This document shows, piece after piece, positions 17,184 to 26,720 of a DNA stretch of 64,000 bases; position 1 is the first letter of the stretch; the number at the start of each line of letters is the position of its first letter. The translations under genes were made by a program, and so were the position numbers. Origin of the DNA: Acidobacteriota bacterium (GTDB lineage: Bacteria; Acidobacteriota; Blastocatellia; Pyrinomonadales; Pyrinomonadaceae); NCBI GenBank assembly GCA_003385635.1, contig QQUY01000001.1, positions 1,713,001 through 1,777,000 on the forward strand. Reading direction: 5' to 3'. Below the pieces are notes generated by a model. That model did no database searches and was not told the DNA's origin. It saw only the letters and a list, made by a program, of their open reading frames with translations.

Positions 17184-17795
17184 TCAGGATTCAAAAGTAG
17201 TTAGGATATCGCGAAGAGTGTCCATTTGTCTATTGCGCCTGACGCGCTCTGCCCGAACGATGGACTTCAGGTCGGTCACCGCCGTTTCGAGATCGTCGTT
17301 GACGATGATGTAATCGCAGCTCGAATAGAACATCACTTCCTGCCTGGCATTCTCGAGTCTGATCGCAAGTTGATCCTCGGTCTCAGTCCTTCTGTTCTTC
17401 AGGCGCTCGGCGAGCACCTCGAAAGAAGGCGGAAGGATAAAGATGTTTATCGCCTCCTCCCTTTTCCTGCGGACTATCTTCGCTCCCTGCACATCGATCT
17501 CGAGGATCACATCAAAGCCTTCGGCGGTCGCAGTCTCGATCTGTGATTTCGAAGTGCCGTAGTAATTTCCGTGAACGAGCGCGTACTCAAGCAGATCGCC
17601 GTCAGCCATCAGCTCTTCAAACTCACCGACCGAGACGAAGTGGTATTCGACGCCATCGGCCTCGCCTTCGCGCATTTTTCGCGTGGTATAAGAGACCGAA
17701 TACCTGAGGTTATCCAGCTCGGCAAGGGCGCGCCGGATAAGGGTTCCCTTCCCCCCACCCGACGGCGAGCTGATGATGAAAAGGCTTCCTTTCAT
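17184..17795 (-). CDS. gmk: guanylate kinase
   Basis: 203 residues. P-loop SSPSGGGKGTL at residues 9-19, GMP-binding region RYSVSYTTRKMREGE and GVEYHFVS, then EIDVQGAKIVRR. Converts GMP to GDP with ATP in the cytoplasm. It starts 19 bases after the etfQO stop and is followed by rpoZ, the common gmk-rpoZ pair. Confidence 0.96.
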   Translation of the reverse strand: MKGSLFIISSPSGGGKGTLIRRALAELDNLRYSVSYTTRKMREGEADGVEYHFVSVGEFEELMADGDLLEYALVHGNYYGTSKSQIETATAEGFDVILEIDVQGAKIVRRKREEAINIFILPPSFEVLAERLKNRRTETEDQLAIRLENARQEVMFYSSCDYIIVNDDLETAVTDLKSIVRAERVRRNRQMDTLRDILTTFES

Positions 17796-17814
17796 TGAAG
17801 CGAAATTCGGACGG

Positions 17815-19521
17815 CTACATTCCCTTGTAATCGGGACCGCCGCCGCCTTCAGGAGTGACCCAGTTTATGATCTGGTACGGGTCGGCTACATCGCAGGTCT
17901 TGCAGTGGACGCAGTTCGAAAAATTGACCTTAAGCTCTTTCCTGCCGGTCGACGAGTCTTCTTCCATCTCGTACACTGCCGCCGGACAAAACTGCTCGCA
18001 CGGATTTCCGTATTCCTCGGCGCATCGGGTCGCGCAGATCTCGGTATCCAGGACGTGCAGGTGCGAGGGCTGATCCTCGTCGTGCGCGACCGATGCGTGG
18101 AATACGTTCGTTTCCTTGTCAAAAGTGAGTTCCTTGTCGATCTTCAGGTCCTCGTAGCGGCTCGGGTCACCGGCGCCGTTTAGTGAATCGAGCTTGCCCA
18201 TCCGCTCGTGGCCCGCAACATGATGTTCCTTGGGCATAAAGCCCCAGGCCATTCCGTTGGTCGCATATTGAAGACCAGTGTTCAGAAGAGCCGCCCGGCG
18301 CCCTCTCTGGAATGCACCGTGGAAGTTTCGAACCTTGTAGAGCTCGTCGTAGATCCAGCTGTGATCCACCTTCTTGGCGTAATGCCGGAGCGTATGCGAG
18401 GTAAAGTCGTTTGCCTCGAGCGCCATCACGATAGTCTCCGCCGCGATCATCCCGGCCTTCATCGCAGTGTGGATCCCCTTTATCCTTTGCGAGTTGAGAA
18501 ATGAGGCGCAATCGCCAACAAGCAGAACGCCGTCAGCGTAAAGTTTCGGCATCGTGTAATAGCCTCCGGCGTTGATGGACTTGGCGCCGTACTTCACCAT
18601 CTTTCCGCCCTCGAGGATCTTACGTATAGCGGGATGCGTCTTGAACTTCTGAAATTCCGAGTGGGGATCGATGCCCGGATCAATATAGTCGAGACCCGTG
18701 ACGTAACCTATGGAAACGGTGTTGTTAGCCATTCCGTAGATCCAACCGCCGCCGTAGGTCTTGCTGTCAGACGGGAAACCTAGCGTGTGAATGACTTCGC
18801 CTTCCTCAATATTGCCGCCCGGCACTTCCCAAAGCTCTTTTACGCCAAGCGAGAACACTTGCGGTTCTTTACCTTCGTTGAGGCCAAGCCTTTCCGTGAG
18901 TTTCTTGGTAAGCGAACCGCGCGAACCCTCGCCGAGCACTGTCACTTTAGCTATCAGGTCGATTCCCGGTTCAAAGTTCCCTTTCGGCTTGCCGTCCTTG
19001 TCGACGCCTTTGTCGCCGGTCCTTACCCCGATCACACGGTCGTTCGCATCGTAGAGCATCTCCGATCCCGGAAACTCGGGAAAGATGTTTACGCCTACTT
19101 CCTCGCACTTTTCCGCCAGCCATTCGCACATTCGGCTTAATGAGAGAATGTACTTGCCTTTGTTCTTGAGAGGAGGCGGAGTGATCGGCGCCTTGATCAT
19201 CCTGTCTTTGGTCAGATACCAGGCCGCATCCTTCGTTACCACCGTGTCGACCGGACATCCCTGTTCGAGGAAATCTGGCATCAGTTCGCGCATTGCCTTG
19301 GGGTCCATTACCGCTCCCGACAAGATATGTGCGCCGACACGCGGACCCTTCTCGATAACGCCGATCTCGATCTCACCGATCTTCTCGCCCTGCTTGAGGC
19401 CCGAGTCGATCGACTCATTGTGAGAATCGATGAGCTTTTTAAGGTGATATGCTGCGGCGAGGTTCGCGGGGCCTGCCCCTACGAACACGATGTCCATCTC
19501 GAGTTGTTCTCTTTCGATCAT
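17815..19521 (-). CDS. electron transfer flavoprotein-ubiquinone oxidoreductase
   Basis: 568 residues. FAD-binding GAGPANLAAAYHLKK near residue 15, FAD/quinone-binding middle, and C-terminal iron-sulfur region with CATRCAEEYGNPCEQFCPA and NCVHCKTCDVADPYQIINW. It passes electrons from electron transfer flavoprotein (fatty-acid and amino-acid oxidation) to the membrane quinone pool and is membrane-associated. No etfA/etfB genes are in this window. First gene of an apparent etfQO-gmk-rpoZ unit. Confidence 0.95.
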   Translation of the reverse strand: MIEREQLEMDIVFVGAGPANLAAAYHLKKLIDSHNESIDSGLKQGEKIGEIEIGVIEKGPRVGAHILSGAVMDPKAMRELMPDFLEQGCPVDTVVTKDAAWYLTKDRMIKAPITPPPLKNKGKYILSLSRMCEWLAEKCEEVGVNIFPEFPGSEMLYDANDRVIGVRTGDKGVDKDGKPKGNFEPGIDLIAKVTVLGEGSRGSLTKKLTERLGLNEGKEPQVFSLGVKELWEVPGGNIEEGEVIHTLGFPSDSKTYGGGWIYGMANNTVSIGYVTGLDYIDPGIDPHSEFQKFKTHPAIRKILEGGKMVKYGAKSINAGGYYTMPKLYADGVLLVGDCASFLNSQRIKGIHTAMKAGMIAAETIVMALEANDFTSHTLRHYAKKVDHSWIYDELYKVRNFHGAFQRGRRAALLNTGLQYATNGMAWGFMPKEHHVAGHERMGKLDSLNGAGDPSRYEDLKIDKELTFDKETNVFHASVAHDEDQPSHLHVLDTEICATRCAEEYGNPCEQFCPAAVYEMEEDSSTGRKELKVNFSNCVHCKTCDVADPYQIINWVTPEGGGGPDYKGM

Positions 19522-19629
19522 TTCTGGATTTAGGCAGGTGAATGGGACTTTAGATTGGCTAAAATATATCAGATGGCAGATCTTTACTCTAGTCAGTTCA
19601 ATACTATGGATATATAGTTAGGGCTGCTT

Positions 19630-20427
19630 ATGGGGTCACTTGCCGTGCCGGCTTCCACTCTTCAAAAATCGGTCTTTACACTGTTCGCCGCGGCGCTTAT
19701 GGCGGCGGCCCTCTTCTCGATCAAGGGTTGCGGAATCGTTGAAAATGGGAGGGATGCGAACATACCCCAAACGATGTTGTGGGCTTGGGAAAGGCCTGAG
19801 AACCTTTCGTTCATCGATACCGACACAACGGGGATCGCATTTCTTGCGCAGACTGTCGCACTGCAGAACGAGGACGTACTTCGCCGACCTCGGATGCAGC
19901 CGCTCGAGATCCCCGAAGGTTCGTTCGTGATGGCAGTGACCAGGATCGAGACAGCAAAGGAGCCTGACAAGCGCCCCAATCTAGAGGACGAACAGTTGAG
20001 GAAGACAGTAGACCTGATCGAAAGGACGCTTGATCTCCCGAACGTTCGCGCTGTGCAGGTCGACTTTGACGCAGTAGTGTCCGAAAGGGTGTTCTACCGG
20101 AAACTACTGACAGCATTAAGAGATAGTATTCCGGAGCGGATTCCGCTTTCTATTACGTCGCTTGCGAGCTGGTGCATAGGGGACCGCTGGTTCCGGGACC
20201 TTCCTGTGGACGAAGTCGTTCCCATGGCTTTCGAGATGGGCGCTGATGAGGAGAGGATCCGGAAGTTCCTTTTGGACGGAAACGACTGGACCGAAAGGAC
20301 TTGCCGAAAGAGCTACGGACTGCTTGCAGACGACCGGCTCGTTGATGCCATAGACACTTCGCGAAGGATCTACTACTTCAAACGCGTGCCCTGGACACCT
20401 GAAGATAAGGAAGCGATCAAACGCTAG
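19630..20427 (+). CDS. DUF3142 family exported protein
   Basis: 265 residues. An N-terminal hydrophobic segment (SVFTLFAAALMAAALFSIKGCG) acts as a signal; the Cys at ~34 could be lipidated, though the lipobox is poor. The body matches the DUF3142 pattern as I know it: LWAWERPENLSFI near the start, VRAVQVDFDA and RIPLSITSLASWCIGDRWF in the middle, PMAFEMG later. This suggests a TIM-barrel-like fold with unknown activity. Translation of the next gene starts five bases after its stop, so the two form an operon. Confidence 0.75.
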   Translation: MGSLAVPASTLQKSVFTLFAAALMAAALFSIKGCGIVENGRDANIPQTMLWAWERPENLSFIDTDTTGIAFLAQTVALQNEDVLRRPRMQPLEIPEGSFVMAVTRIETAKEPDKRPNLEDEQLRKTVDLIERTLDLPNVRAVQVDFDAVVSERVFYRKLLTALRDSIPERIPLSITSLASWCIGDRWFRDLPVDEVVPMAFEMGADEERIRKFLLDGNDWTERTCRKSYGLLADDRLVDAIDTSRRIYYFKRVPWTPEDKEAIKR

Positions 20428-20432
20428 AAGAT

Positions 20433-23162
20433 ATGAAAAACTACATTCGAACCGTCGTGTCCTGCGTCTTGTTGGCTTCACTTTCGATTACGATCGTCGT
20501 TCCCGTCAACCCGTGTGGGCCTGCGGACCTTATCCCTGTTTTCGAGAACGATCGTGCACCGGAGTTTCCTTACAACGGCTTTGCGGATGGTGAACTGGGC
20601 ATTGTCAGTGCCGAGTACCCGAGGATCGTGTTGTTTGCGGCTTATCGTTACATGGCGGGCAGCAACTTCACGGCGAGCGAAAGGGAGGAACTCACCGCGG
20701 CGTGGATGGAGTTCTACAGCCGCAAGCGTTCGGACCGGGAGAACATCAGCGAGGCCGTGAAAGCCTGGGTATCGGAAAGGGCCAGTGTGATTGTGAACGA
20801 GGAAGCGCCTCCGGACATATACGTCGACAAGCCATATTCCGAAACCGGCTACCAATTCTTCCCGAACTGCTCGACTGACGCATTCGTCGTCGCACGGGAG
20901 ACGCTTTCAGACCGTGCCGCTAGTCACGGTTCAGGTGACAAGTGGGTTCAGGAATGGATCAGGGGGCAGGACACGGTATTCAGGAATTGCGCCGATTCAA
21001 AGGCCTCTCCGACACCTATGAATGCCTCGATGCCAGAATGGCTGAAAAAGGACCGCGCTTACCAGACCGCCGCGGCGGAGTTCTATTCGCTCAACTACGC
21101 CAAGGCAAAGGAGCTGTTCGGCGACATAGCCAAAGATCCTGACTCTCCCTGGCAGGAGGTATCGGAGTACCTGGTGCCCAGGACTATCGTCAGGGAGGCG
21201 AGCCTTACAAAAAACAAAGAGCGCACAAGACAACTGTACTCAGAGGCGGAACAGGAACTGGAGACTGTCTTTGCAGGCGGCGGGAAGTACTCCTCTGCAG
21301 CTGAGAAGCTGTTGGGGCTTGTTAAATATCGCCTGCATCCGGAACAGAGGGTCCAGGAGCTTGCACAGAACCTTAGCTATTACGGCGGAAGCAATCTGAA
21401 ACAGGACCTGATCGACTACACCTGGCTGCTTGCAAAATTCGAGGCCGAAGCTCTGGAGGCTGAAGAAAGGAGAAAGGAGGAGGCCCGGTCGGAGTCGGGC
21501 GGCGACCGTTCAACGGCAGTTTCCACGAACTCCAATTCAGCAGTGATCGACAACACGATGGTCAATGTCTCATCTTCTACTCCTGACCCCGCAGAGGTCG
21601 AGGCGCAGGAGAAAGGCTGGATGCGCATATACCTCTACAACGACGATTACTCCGAGTCTTGGGTCATATGGATCGATCCTGAGTCCACAGATGAGGAAGT
21701 TATCGAGAAGGCGACCGAAACAGCGGGGCCGTTGACGCAAAAGATGATCGAGCGGCTAAAGAGTGCGCGGCAGAGCGCGTACCAAGGCCGCTACGGCGAC
21801 CGGGAGGAAGAGTATCAGGGCCATTACTGGGGAGACGAGGAAACTTCCCTGAACATCCTGCCACCCTTCCTGATGACGAACGATCTGACCGAATGGCTCT
21901 TCACTTTCCAGATTGAAGGCGAGGGGGCATATCTTCACTCGCTGAACAAATACAGACAGACCAACTCGGACGCGTGGCTGGTAGCGGCAGTGTTAAAAGC
22001 CAACAAGGGCTCACGAGATGTGATCCAGGTCCTGGAAGGCGCCAAACGCATCCCGGTCACCTCGCCCGCATTCCCTACGGCTGCGTATCACAGAGCGCGA
22101 CTTCTTCTCGAACTCGATCGACCGGCTGAAGCCAAGACAGTGCTCGACGAAATACTCAATTCGTCGTTCAGAATTCCTATTTCGGCGAGAAATGAACTGT
22201 CTCAGATGCGTATGGGGCTTGCCGATTCCCTTGGGGACTTCATAAAACACGCGCTTCGAAAACCATTCGCATTCGAGTGGGGGAACTCCTACGTGACGAT
22301 CGATGAGCTGATCGAGGAGCAAAAGGGCTACTACGAAGAAGAGTATTATGAGGAAAGCCGGGAAGAGTACGAACGAAGCATCGAAGAAGAGTATCGTTAT
22401 GCGAAGTCGATCCAGGGAGAATTGATGCTCACTGACGATTCGATCAGTGTCATCAATTATCACTTCCCTTTTGAAACCCTCCTTGAGTTACAGGCTTCGG
22501 ATGCGCTGCCCGAATACCTTCGCAGCCGCCTTTCTCTGGTCATCTGGACAAGGGCCGTTCTGCTTGACGACTGGAAGACGGCCGATTTCATCGCCGCCAC
22601 CGCTCAGAGCAATCACCCCGAACTGCACGACGAGCTAAAGGCGTTTATTGATGCGGCGACACCTGCCGAAAAGAAGAGCGCCGCACTGTTTGCGATTCTG
22701 AAGAACGAGAGGATCACACCGTTCCTTGCCGGAGGATTCGGCACACCGCTCGAAGGCATTTCCTACGCTACCCGATGGTGGTGCGAACCGTATTCAGAGG
22801 TATGGAGCGACTCTGAACAGAAGATGGTTCCCGTAAAGGTATCCGACAGGCCGCCGTTTCTGACCGCAGGGCAGTCGCAGGCAGCGTTTGACGATATGAA
22901 GAAGCTGAAGGCACTGGGGGGAGCGCCGAAGTTCCTGGCTGAAAGCGTTCTTTCCTGGCAGGCTTCGGCGCCAAATGATCCGGGTGTGCCCGAAGGCCTG
23001 TTCATCACGTGGCAGGCGAACGGCTGGGACAAATACGGCTGCGAAGGCGACCCGGTTGACCGGGAGAAGCTGAAGAACCTGATGATGACAAAGTATCCGA
23101 GATCTCCGTGGACGCAGAAGATGCTGCAGGAGGAGCTGCAAGTCGTGAATGGTCAATGGTAA
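20433..23162 (+). CDS. large exported protein of unknown function
   Basis: 909 residues, family not recognised. Signal peptide 1-28 (VVSCVLLASLSITIVV). Helical repeats that look TPR-like occur at ~205-345 (YQTAAAEFYSLNYAKAKELF) and ~530-590 (TAAYHRARLLLELDRPAEAKTVLDEIL). There are acidic or Ser/Asn-rich linkers at ~345-390 and a very Glu/Tyr-rich stretch near 625-650 (EEQKGYYEEEYYEESREEYE). Probably a periplasmic or surface partner of the DUF3142 protein just upstream (5-base gap). The 3' end is odd: the last residues and the TAA lie inside a heptamer array (23145-23214). Confidence 0.85.
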   Translation: MKNYIRTVVSCVLLASLSITIVVPVNPCGPADLIPVFENDRAPEFPYNGFADGELGIVSAEYPRIVLFAAYRYMAGSNFTASEREELTAAWMEFYSRKRSDRENISEAVKAWVSERASVIVNEEAPPDIYVDKPYSETGYQFFPNCSTDAFVVARETLSDRAASHGSGDKWVQEWIRGQDTVFRNCADSKASPTPMNASMPEWLKKDRAYQTAAAEFYSLNYAKAKELFGDIAKDPDSPWQEVSEYLVPRTIVREASLTKNKERTRQLYSEAEQELETVFAGGGKYSSAAEKLLGLVKYRLHPEQRVQELAQNLSYYGGSNLKQDLIDYTWLLAKFEAEALEAEERRKEEARSESGGDRSTAVSTNSNSAVIDNTMVNVSSSTPDPAEVEAQEKGWMRIYLYNDDYSESWVIWIDPESTDEEVIEKATETAGPLTQKMIERLKSARQSAYQGRYGDREEEYQGHYWGDEETSLNILPPFLMTNDLTEWLFTFQIEGEGAYLHSLNKYRQTNSDAWLVAAVLKANKGSRDVIQVLEGAKRIPVTSPAFPTAAYHRARLLLELDRPAEAKTVLDEILNSSFRIPISARNELSQMRMGLADSLGDFIKHALRKPFAFEWGNSYVTIDELIEEQKGYYEEEYYEESREEYERSIEEEYRYAKSIQGELMLTDDSISVINYHFPFETLLELQASDALPEYLRSRLSLVIWTRAVLLDDWKTADFIAATAQSNHPELHDELKAFIDAATPAEKKSAALFAILKNERITPFLAGGFGTPLEGISYATRWWCEPYSEVWSDSEQKMVPVKVSDRPPFLTAGQSQAAFDDMKKLKALGGAPKFLAESVLSWQASAPNDPGVPEGLFITWQANGWDKYGCEGDPVDREKLKNLMMTKYPRSPWTQKMLQEELQVVNGQW

Positions 23163-23214
23163 ATGGTGAATCGTGAGTTATGAATCGTCAGTCGTGAATT
23201 GTGAATGGTGAATT
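23145..23214 (+). repeat. heptamer array that contains the stop codon of the 909-residue gene
   Basis: Ten consecutive 7-base units: GTGAATG, GTCAATG, GTAAATG, GTGAATC, GTGAGTT, ATGAATC, GTCAGTC, GTGAATT, GTGAATG, GTGAATT. The stop TAA (23160-23162) is inside the third unit. Confidence 0.9.
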
Positions 23215-23315
23215 GCGGAAGATTTTGACCGCTAAGGCGCGGAGGCGCAGCGTATAGATCGGATCGTTCGTCCTGTCAGCCGATGAAACTCTGCGCCTTT
23301 GTTTCTTTGCGGTTG

Positions 23316-23357
23316 AAACCGGAGCGCCCGCGTCCCGCGGGCATTGAGCGAAGCGAA
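23316..23357 (+). repeat. dispersed repeat with GCGCCCGCGTCCCGCGGGC palindrome
   Basis: GGAGCGCCCGCGTCCCGCGG, then GCATTGAGCGAAGC. Close copies are at 26721 (same strand) and 28366 (opposite strand). The surrounding 23215-23449 holds no gene. Confidence 0.7.
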
Positions 23358-23449
23358 GATCCTACGATTGCAACCCATCGTTTAGAGCACCTCGATCGGC
23401 CGAAGGCCGATCATGGTCCGCTAGAAGATCGTGCCGGGCGCCAACGGTT

Positions 23450-25129
23450 TTACTTGATTAAGCGCCCCGACGGACCGGCTGCACTTCCGCTGTCCCCTTC
23501 GTCGGCGGCACCATAAAAGATCTTCAGCTTCGGATCGTAACTCACTGCATGGACAAGGCCGTTGTGCCTCGAAGCGTCCCTTGCCACTCTCTCGATCTCG
23601 AATCCTCTCCCCTTCATCGCGCCAAAGAGTGATTCCGGAAAATCTGAATGAAGCCTCAACTGGTCGTCCCTGCAGAACAAACGAGGCGCTGAGACAGATC
23701 TCGTGAGCGGCCAGCCCCTGTCAAGGTAGTTCGAGATAACCTGCATCACGGCCGTCGGTATTCTCTCGCTTCCCGCGGCGCCTACGACAAGAAGAGCGCG
23801 GCCGTCCTTGAAGACGATGGTCGGGGTCATCTCGGTAAGATCCCTTGCTTTGGGCTCTGGAGAGGACCTCATCCTGTAGCTGTGAGCGTACATAAAGCCC
23901 AGTTCCGGAGTCGCAACCCTGGCACCAAACGAAGGGCCGATCGAAGTGGTGAGCGAAACGGCGTTCCCTTGTTTGTCCATAACGGACAAATGAGAGGTAT
24001 CGGCCGGATCGTCATCATCTTTTTCGCCCCTCCTTTCGCGCTTTTCTGACCCCTTGTGCGCCGTTTCCAACTTTTTTCGGATCTCGTCGGCACGTTTCCT
24101 GGCGAACTCCTTAGTACTGATCAGATCAAGGGAAAAACCGTCTGTTTTCGGCTCCAGAGTCCCTATTACCTGCGGCCGGTCATCCATGGCCTGGGCTATG
24201 GTCCTTGCAAAGATCTCGATCTCACGCTCGTCTGGCCCTTCCGGACCGATCTTGAAGTTCTCGAGAATGTTCAGGAGCTCGGCAAGTGTGTTTCCCCAGG
24301 CCCTTCCTCCGGCCGAAACAACATCGTAACCTCGGTAGGTCGTAATGACGACTTTGCCGGGCGTAGCCCTGTAAGCATCGAGGTCCGTCTTTCGGACAAA
24401 GCCCCCATGGGCTTTCATATCCCGTTCAATAAGGCCTGAAATGCGTCCCCGGTAAAGGACATCGATGCCTTCCGTTGCGATCTCTTCGAGCAGTTTTGCA
24501 AGATTCGGCTGCCGGAAGATCTCGCCCGAGGCATACGAACTTCCATCTTCTTTCAGAAAGTTCTTTCGCGCCCCCTCATCGCTGGAAAGGACCTCAACCC
24601 TTCTCTCCCAGGTGGAAGCAAGTCTCTCAGGGACCTTGAACCCCTGCTTCGCGTATCGGATCGCCGGCTCGAGAACTTGTCCGAACCTGAGCTTGCCGTA
24701 CTTACTGACCATTTGTTCCAGCGCTGCAAGTGCGCCCGGAACGGGTGCTACCTGAAACCCGGATCTTCGCTCGTCGCCTTCTGCGATCGGCGGGATTACC
24801 GCCGGCGCTTCAGTTGCACCGTCGATCGTGATGACACGCCCATCGCTCAATCTGACTATCACCTGAGCCCGTCCGCCGAGGCTCGCATTAGCGGGGTCCG
24901 TGACCATCAGCACGAGACACGCGGCAGCCGCGGCATCGACCGCGTTCCCGCCTGCTTCGAGGATCTCTACACCGGCACTTGTCGCATAAGTAGAACCCGT
25001 GGCGACCATTCCTTCAGTGCTGCTCGCAAAATTCCTGTCGGACTGTGCGGAAGCCTTAATGCAGAGGCCCGCTCCCAAGAATGCGACGAGCAACAGGCAA
25101 CAATACGTTCGAAAATGTCTGAGAATCAT
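23450..25129 (-). CDS. gamma-glutamyltransferase-like Ntn-hydrolase, exported
   Basis: 559 residues from ATG 25129, chosen for GGAG six bases upstream and the signal peptide that follows (YCCLLLVAFLGAGLCIKASAQ). The autoprocessing/catalytic Thr is T378 in DTSHLSVMD, and GSERIPTAVMQVI is conserved near the end, so precursor cleavage into two subunits is expected. Two substrate-site features of true glutathione enzymes are altered: LGGGG-like is LGGRAQV, and the Arg of the DxREVAP motif is absent (IDGATEAPA). It may act on another amide. It starts 19 bases after the aminotransferase stop, in one operon. Confidence 0.88.
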   Translation of the reverse strand: MILRHFRTYCCLLLVAFLGAGLCIKASAQSDRNFASSTEGMVATGSTYATSAGVEILEAGGNAVDAAAAACLVLMVTDPANASLGGRAQVIVRLSDGRVITIDGATEAPAVIPPIAEGDERRSGFQVAPVPGALAALEQMVSKYGKLRFGQVLEPAIRYAKQGFKVPERLASTWERRVEVLSSDEGARKNFLKEDGSSYASGEIFRQPNLAKLLEEIATEGIDVLYRGRISGLIERDMKAHGGFVRKTDLDAYRATPGKVVITTYRGYDVVSAGGRAWGNTLAELLNILENFKIGPEGPDEREIEIFARTIAQAMDDRPQVIGTLEPKTDGFSLDLISTKEFARKRADEIRKKLETAHKGSEKRERRGEKDDDDPADTSHLSVMDKQGNAVSLTTSIGPSFGARVATPELGFMYAHSYRMRSSPEPKARDLTEMTPTIVFKDGRALLVVGAAGSERIPTAVMQVISNYLDRGWPLTRSVSAPRLFCRDDQLRLHSDFPESLFGAMKGRGFEIERVARDASRHNGLVHAVSYDPKLKIFYGAADEGDSGSAAGPSGRLIK

Positions 25130-25148
25130 AATCTCCGCCCTCAAAAAC

Positions 25149-26456
25149 TCACTTGGCCACCCATCCCGCAATTCTTTCGATCGAATTGATTACGCGTCCG
25201 CAATGTTCTCTCAGCCAGGGGAGATCCGGCTTAGCACCCTTCTGAAGAGAAGCAAGGCATTCCGAGCCGTTGAAATCCACATAGGCGATTCGCAGACTCA
25301 GCTCCATCTCTGGTCTTCCGAACTCCGAACCCGGAAGGGCCGCCACACCTGTTTCCGTCAGAAGGGCCTTGCACAACTGCTCACTAGTCCGGAGATCTCG
25401 GGCTTCGAGTTGGCCCCTCATTGTCGAAAAGTCCGGAAACAGATAAAAACCGCCTTCAGGCTCCGCGACCCTTGAACCCATCGATCGCAGTCGATCTGCA
25501 GTTTCTTTCCCTACAGCCGAAAGCACGGAGCGCGTGACCTCCACGTAGTCCGCTATCTCCTGACCGTATGCAAATGCATCCACACCCGCATACTGGATCG
25601 GAGCGCTCACTGCCGAGAAAGTCTCGCTTGCAACCTTCCCGATCATATCTCCGATCTCTCTAAGCTCTTTCGGAATACAGAACGTTCCAAGCCGCCAGCC
25701 GCCAGCTCCGCACCACTTGCTCAGTCCTGTGCTCACGATCGTGCCCTCGGGGTAGAACCGGGCGATCGAAATGTGATTTCCCGAATGGTCCAGCTCTCCA
25801 TAGATCTCGTCCGACAGGATGATCACACGATGCTGCCTTGCAACTTTTGCAATCTCCTTCAACCTGTCCGGATCCAAGGTGGTGCCGGTAGGATTTGAGG
25901 GATAGTTCAATATCAGGAGTTTTTGCCCGCCAGTGTGTTCTTTGCAGGCTCTTTCCAGTTCCAGGGGATCCAGCCGCCAGCCGTCCCTCTGTTCCGTTTC
26001 CAGCCAGACCGGCTCGTTCCCGGTCAGACGGCATTGCGGTTCGTATGAGACCCAGCTTGGAGATGGGATCAGTACCCTGCCCTTCCTTACAAGTTGAAGT
26101 AGGAACATTAGCTCTTTTGAGCCGGGCCCTATGACTATGTCATCGTCATCGGCATCAAGACCGAGCCTCGAGCGATAGTATTCCGCGACGGCTTCGCGGA
26201 GTTTCGGAAGGCCTTTTACAGGGAGATACTCCTTTCGGTGGGCATTTTTCCGAAGCGCTTCCACCAGCAGTTCGGGTACAGGGAAGGGAGACTGTCCGAA
26301 ACCGAGCTTGAAAATCTCCTTTCCCTCAGCCTCGAGGCGTTTCGATAGCTCGTTGATAGAAAGCGTCGCCGAGGCCTTCACGCCCGAAAGTCGTGGATTT
26401 TTTGTCGACTGGTCGAAAAGGCTCTCTCTTGCTTTTCCGGCCTCTTGCCTGATCAT
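25149..26456 (-). CDS. PLP-dependent class I/II aminotransferase
   Basis: 435 residues; ATG 26456 has a GGGGG ribosome-binding site. PLP residues visible: N187 in NYPSNPTG, D216 and Y219 in SDEIYGE, Schiff-base Lys247 in STGLSKWCG, and the Arg in GWRLG. Fold-type I aminotransferase of the aspartate/aromatic group; the amino-acid substrate cannot be told from sequence. It precedes the gamma-glutamyltransferase-like gene by 19 bases, which suggests shared amino-acid or peptide metabolism. Confidence 0.9.
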   Translation of the reverse strand: MIRQEAGKARESLFDQSTKNPRLSGVKASATLSINELSKRLEAEGKEIFKLGFGQSPFPVPELLVEALRKNAHRKEYLPVKGLPKLREAVAEYYRSRLGLDADDDDIVIGPGSKELMFLLQLVRKGRVLIPSPSWVSYEPQCRLTGNEPVWLETEQRDGWRLDPLELERACKEHTGGQKLLILNYPSNPTGTTLDPDRLKEIAKVARQHRVIILSDEIYGELDHSGNHISIARFYPEGTIVSTGLSKWCGAGGWRLGTFCIPKELREIGDMIGKVASETFSAVSAPIQYAGVDAFAYGQEIADYVEVTRSVLSAVGKETADRLRSMGSRVAEPEGGFYLFPDFSTMRGQLEARDLRTSEQLCKALLTETGVAALPGSEFGRPEMELSLRIAYVDFNGSECLASLQKGAKPDLPWLREHCGRVINSIERIAGWVAK

Positions 26457-26574
26457 CTTTAACCCCCTTCAACGAGTGACAAAGGCGACGTCAAGAACTT
26501 TCTAAACAGGCCGATTCTATACGAATCGGGATCGAGCGGACGAATTATTTTTGGGAGGTAGGTTGGCCGAGTTT

Positions 26575-26655
26575 GGTGAGTTGGCTGAGTTTGGTGAGTT
26601 AGGGGTGTTGACTGAGCTGGCTGAGTTGGCTGAGTTTGGTGAGTTATTGGTGTTC
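26575..26655 (+). repeat. nonamer tandem array
   Basis: Period 9 rather than 7: GAGTTTGGT, GAGTTGGCT, GAGTTTGGT, an irregular stretch, GAGCTGGCT, GAGTTGGCT, GAGTTTGGT. Confidence 0.75.
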
Positions 26656-26676
26656 AGAGGACCTACGGCACATCCC

Positions 26677-26699
26677 GTTTAGAGCAGCGCTTGCGCTGC
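26677..26699 (+). repeat. GTTTAGA-palindrome repeat
   Basis: GTTTAGAGCAGCGCTTGCGC then TGC. The core GCAGCGCTTGCGCTGC is an inverted repeat. Identical to 47937-47959 and the complement of the units at 28166-28301. Confidence 0.8.
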
Positions 26700-26720
26700 A
26701 TTGGCCGGTGACACCGGGCG

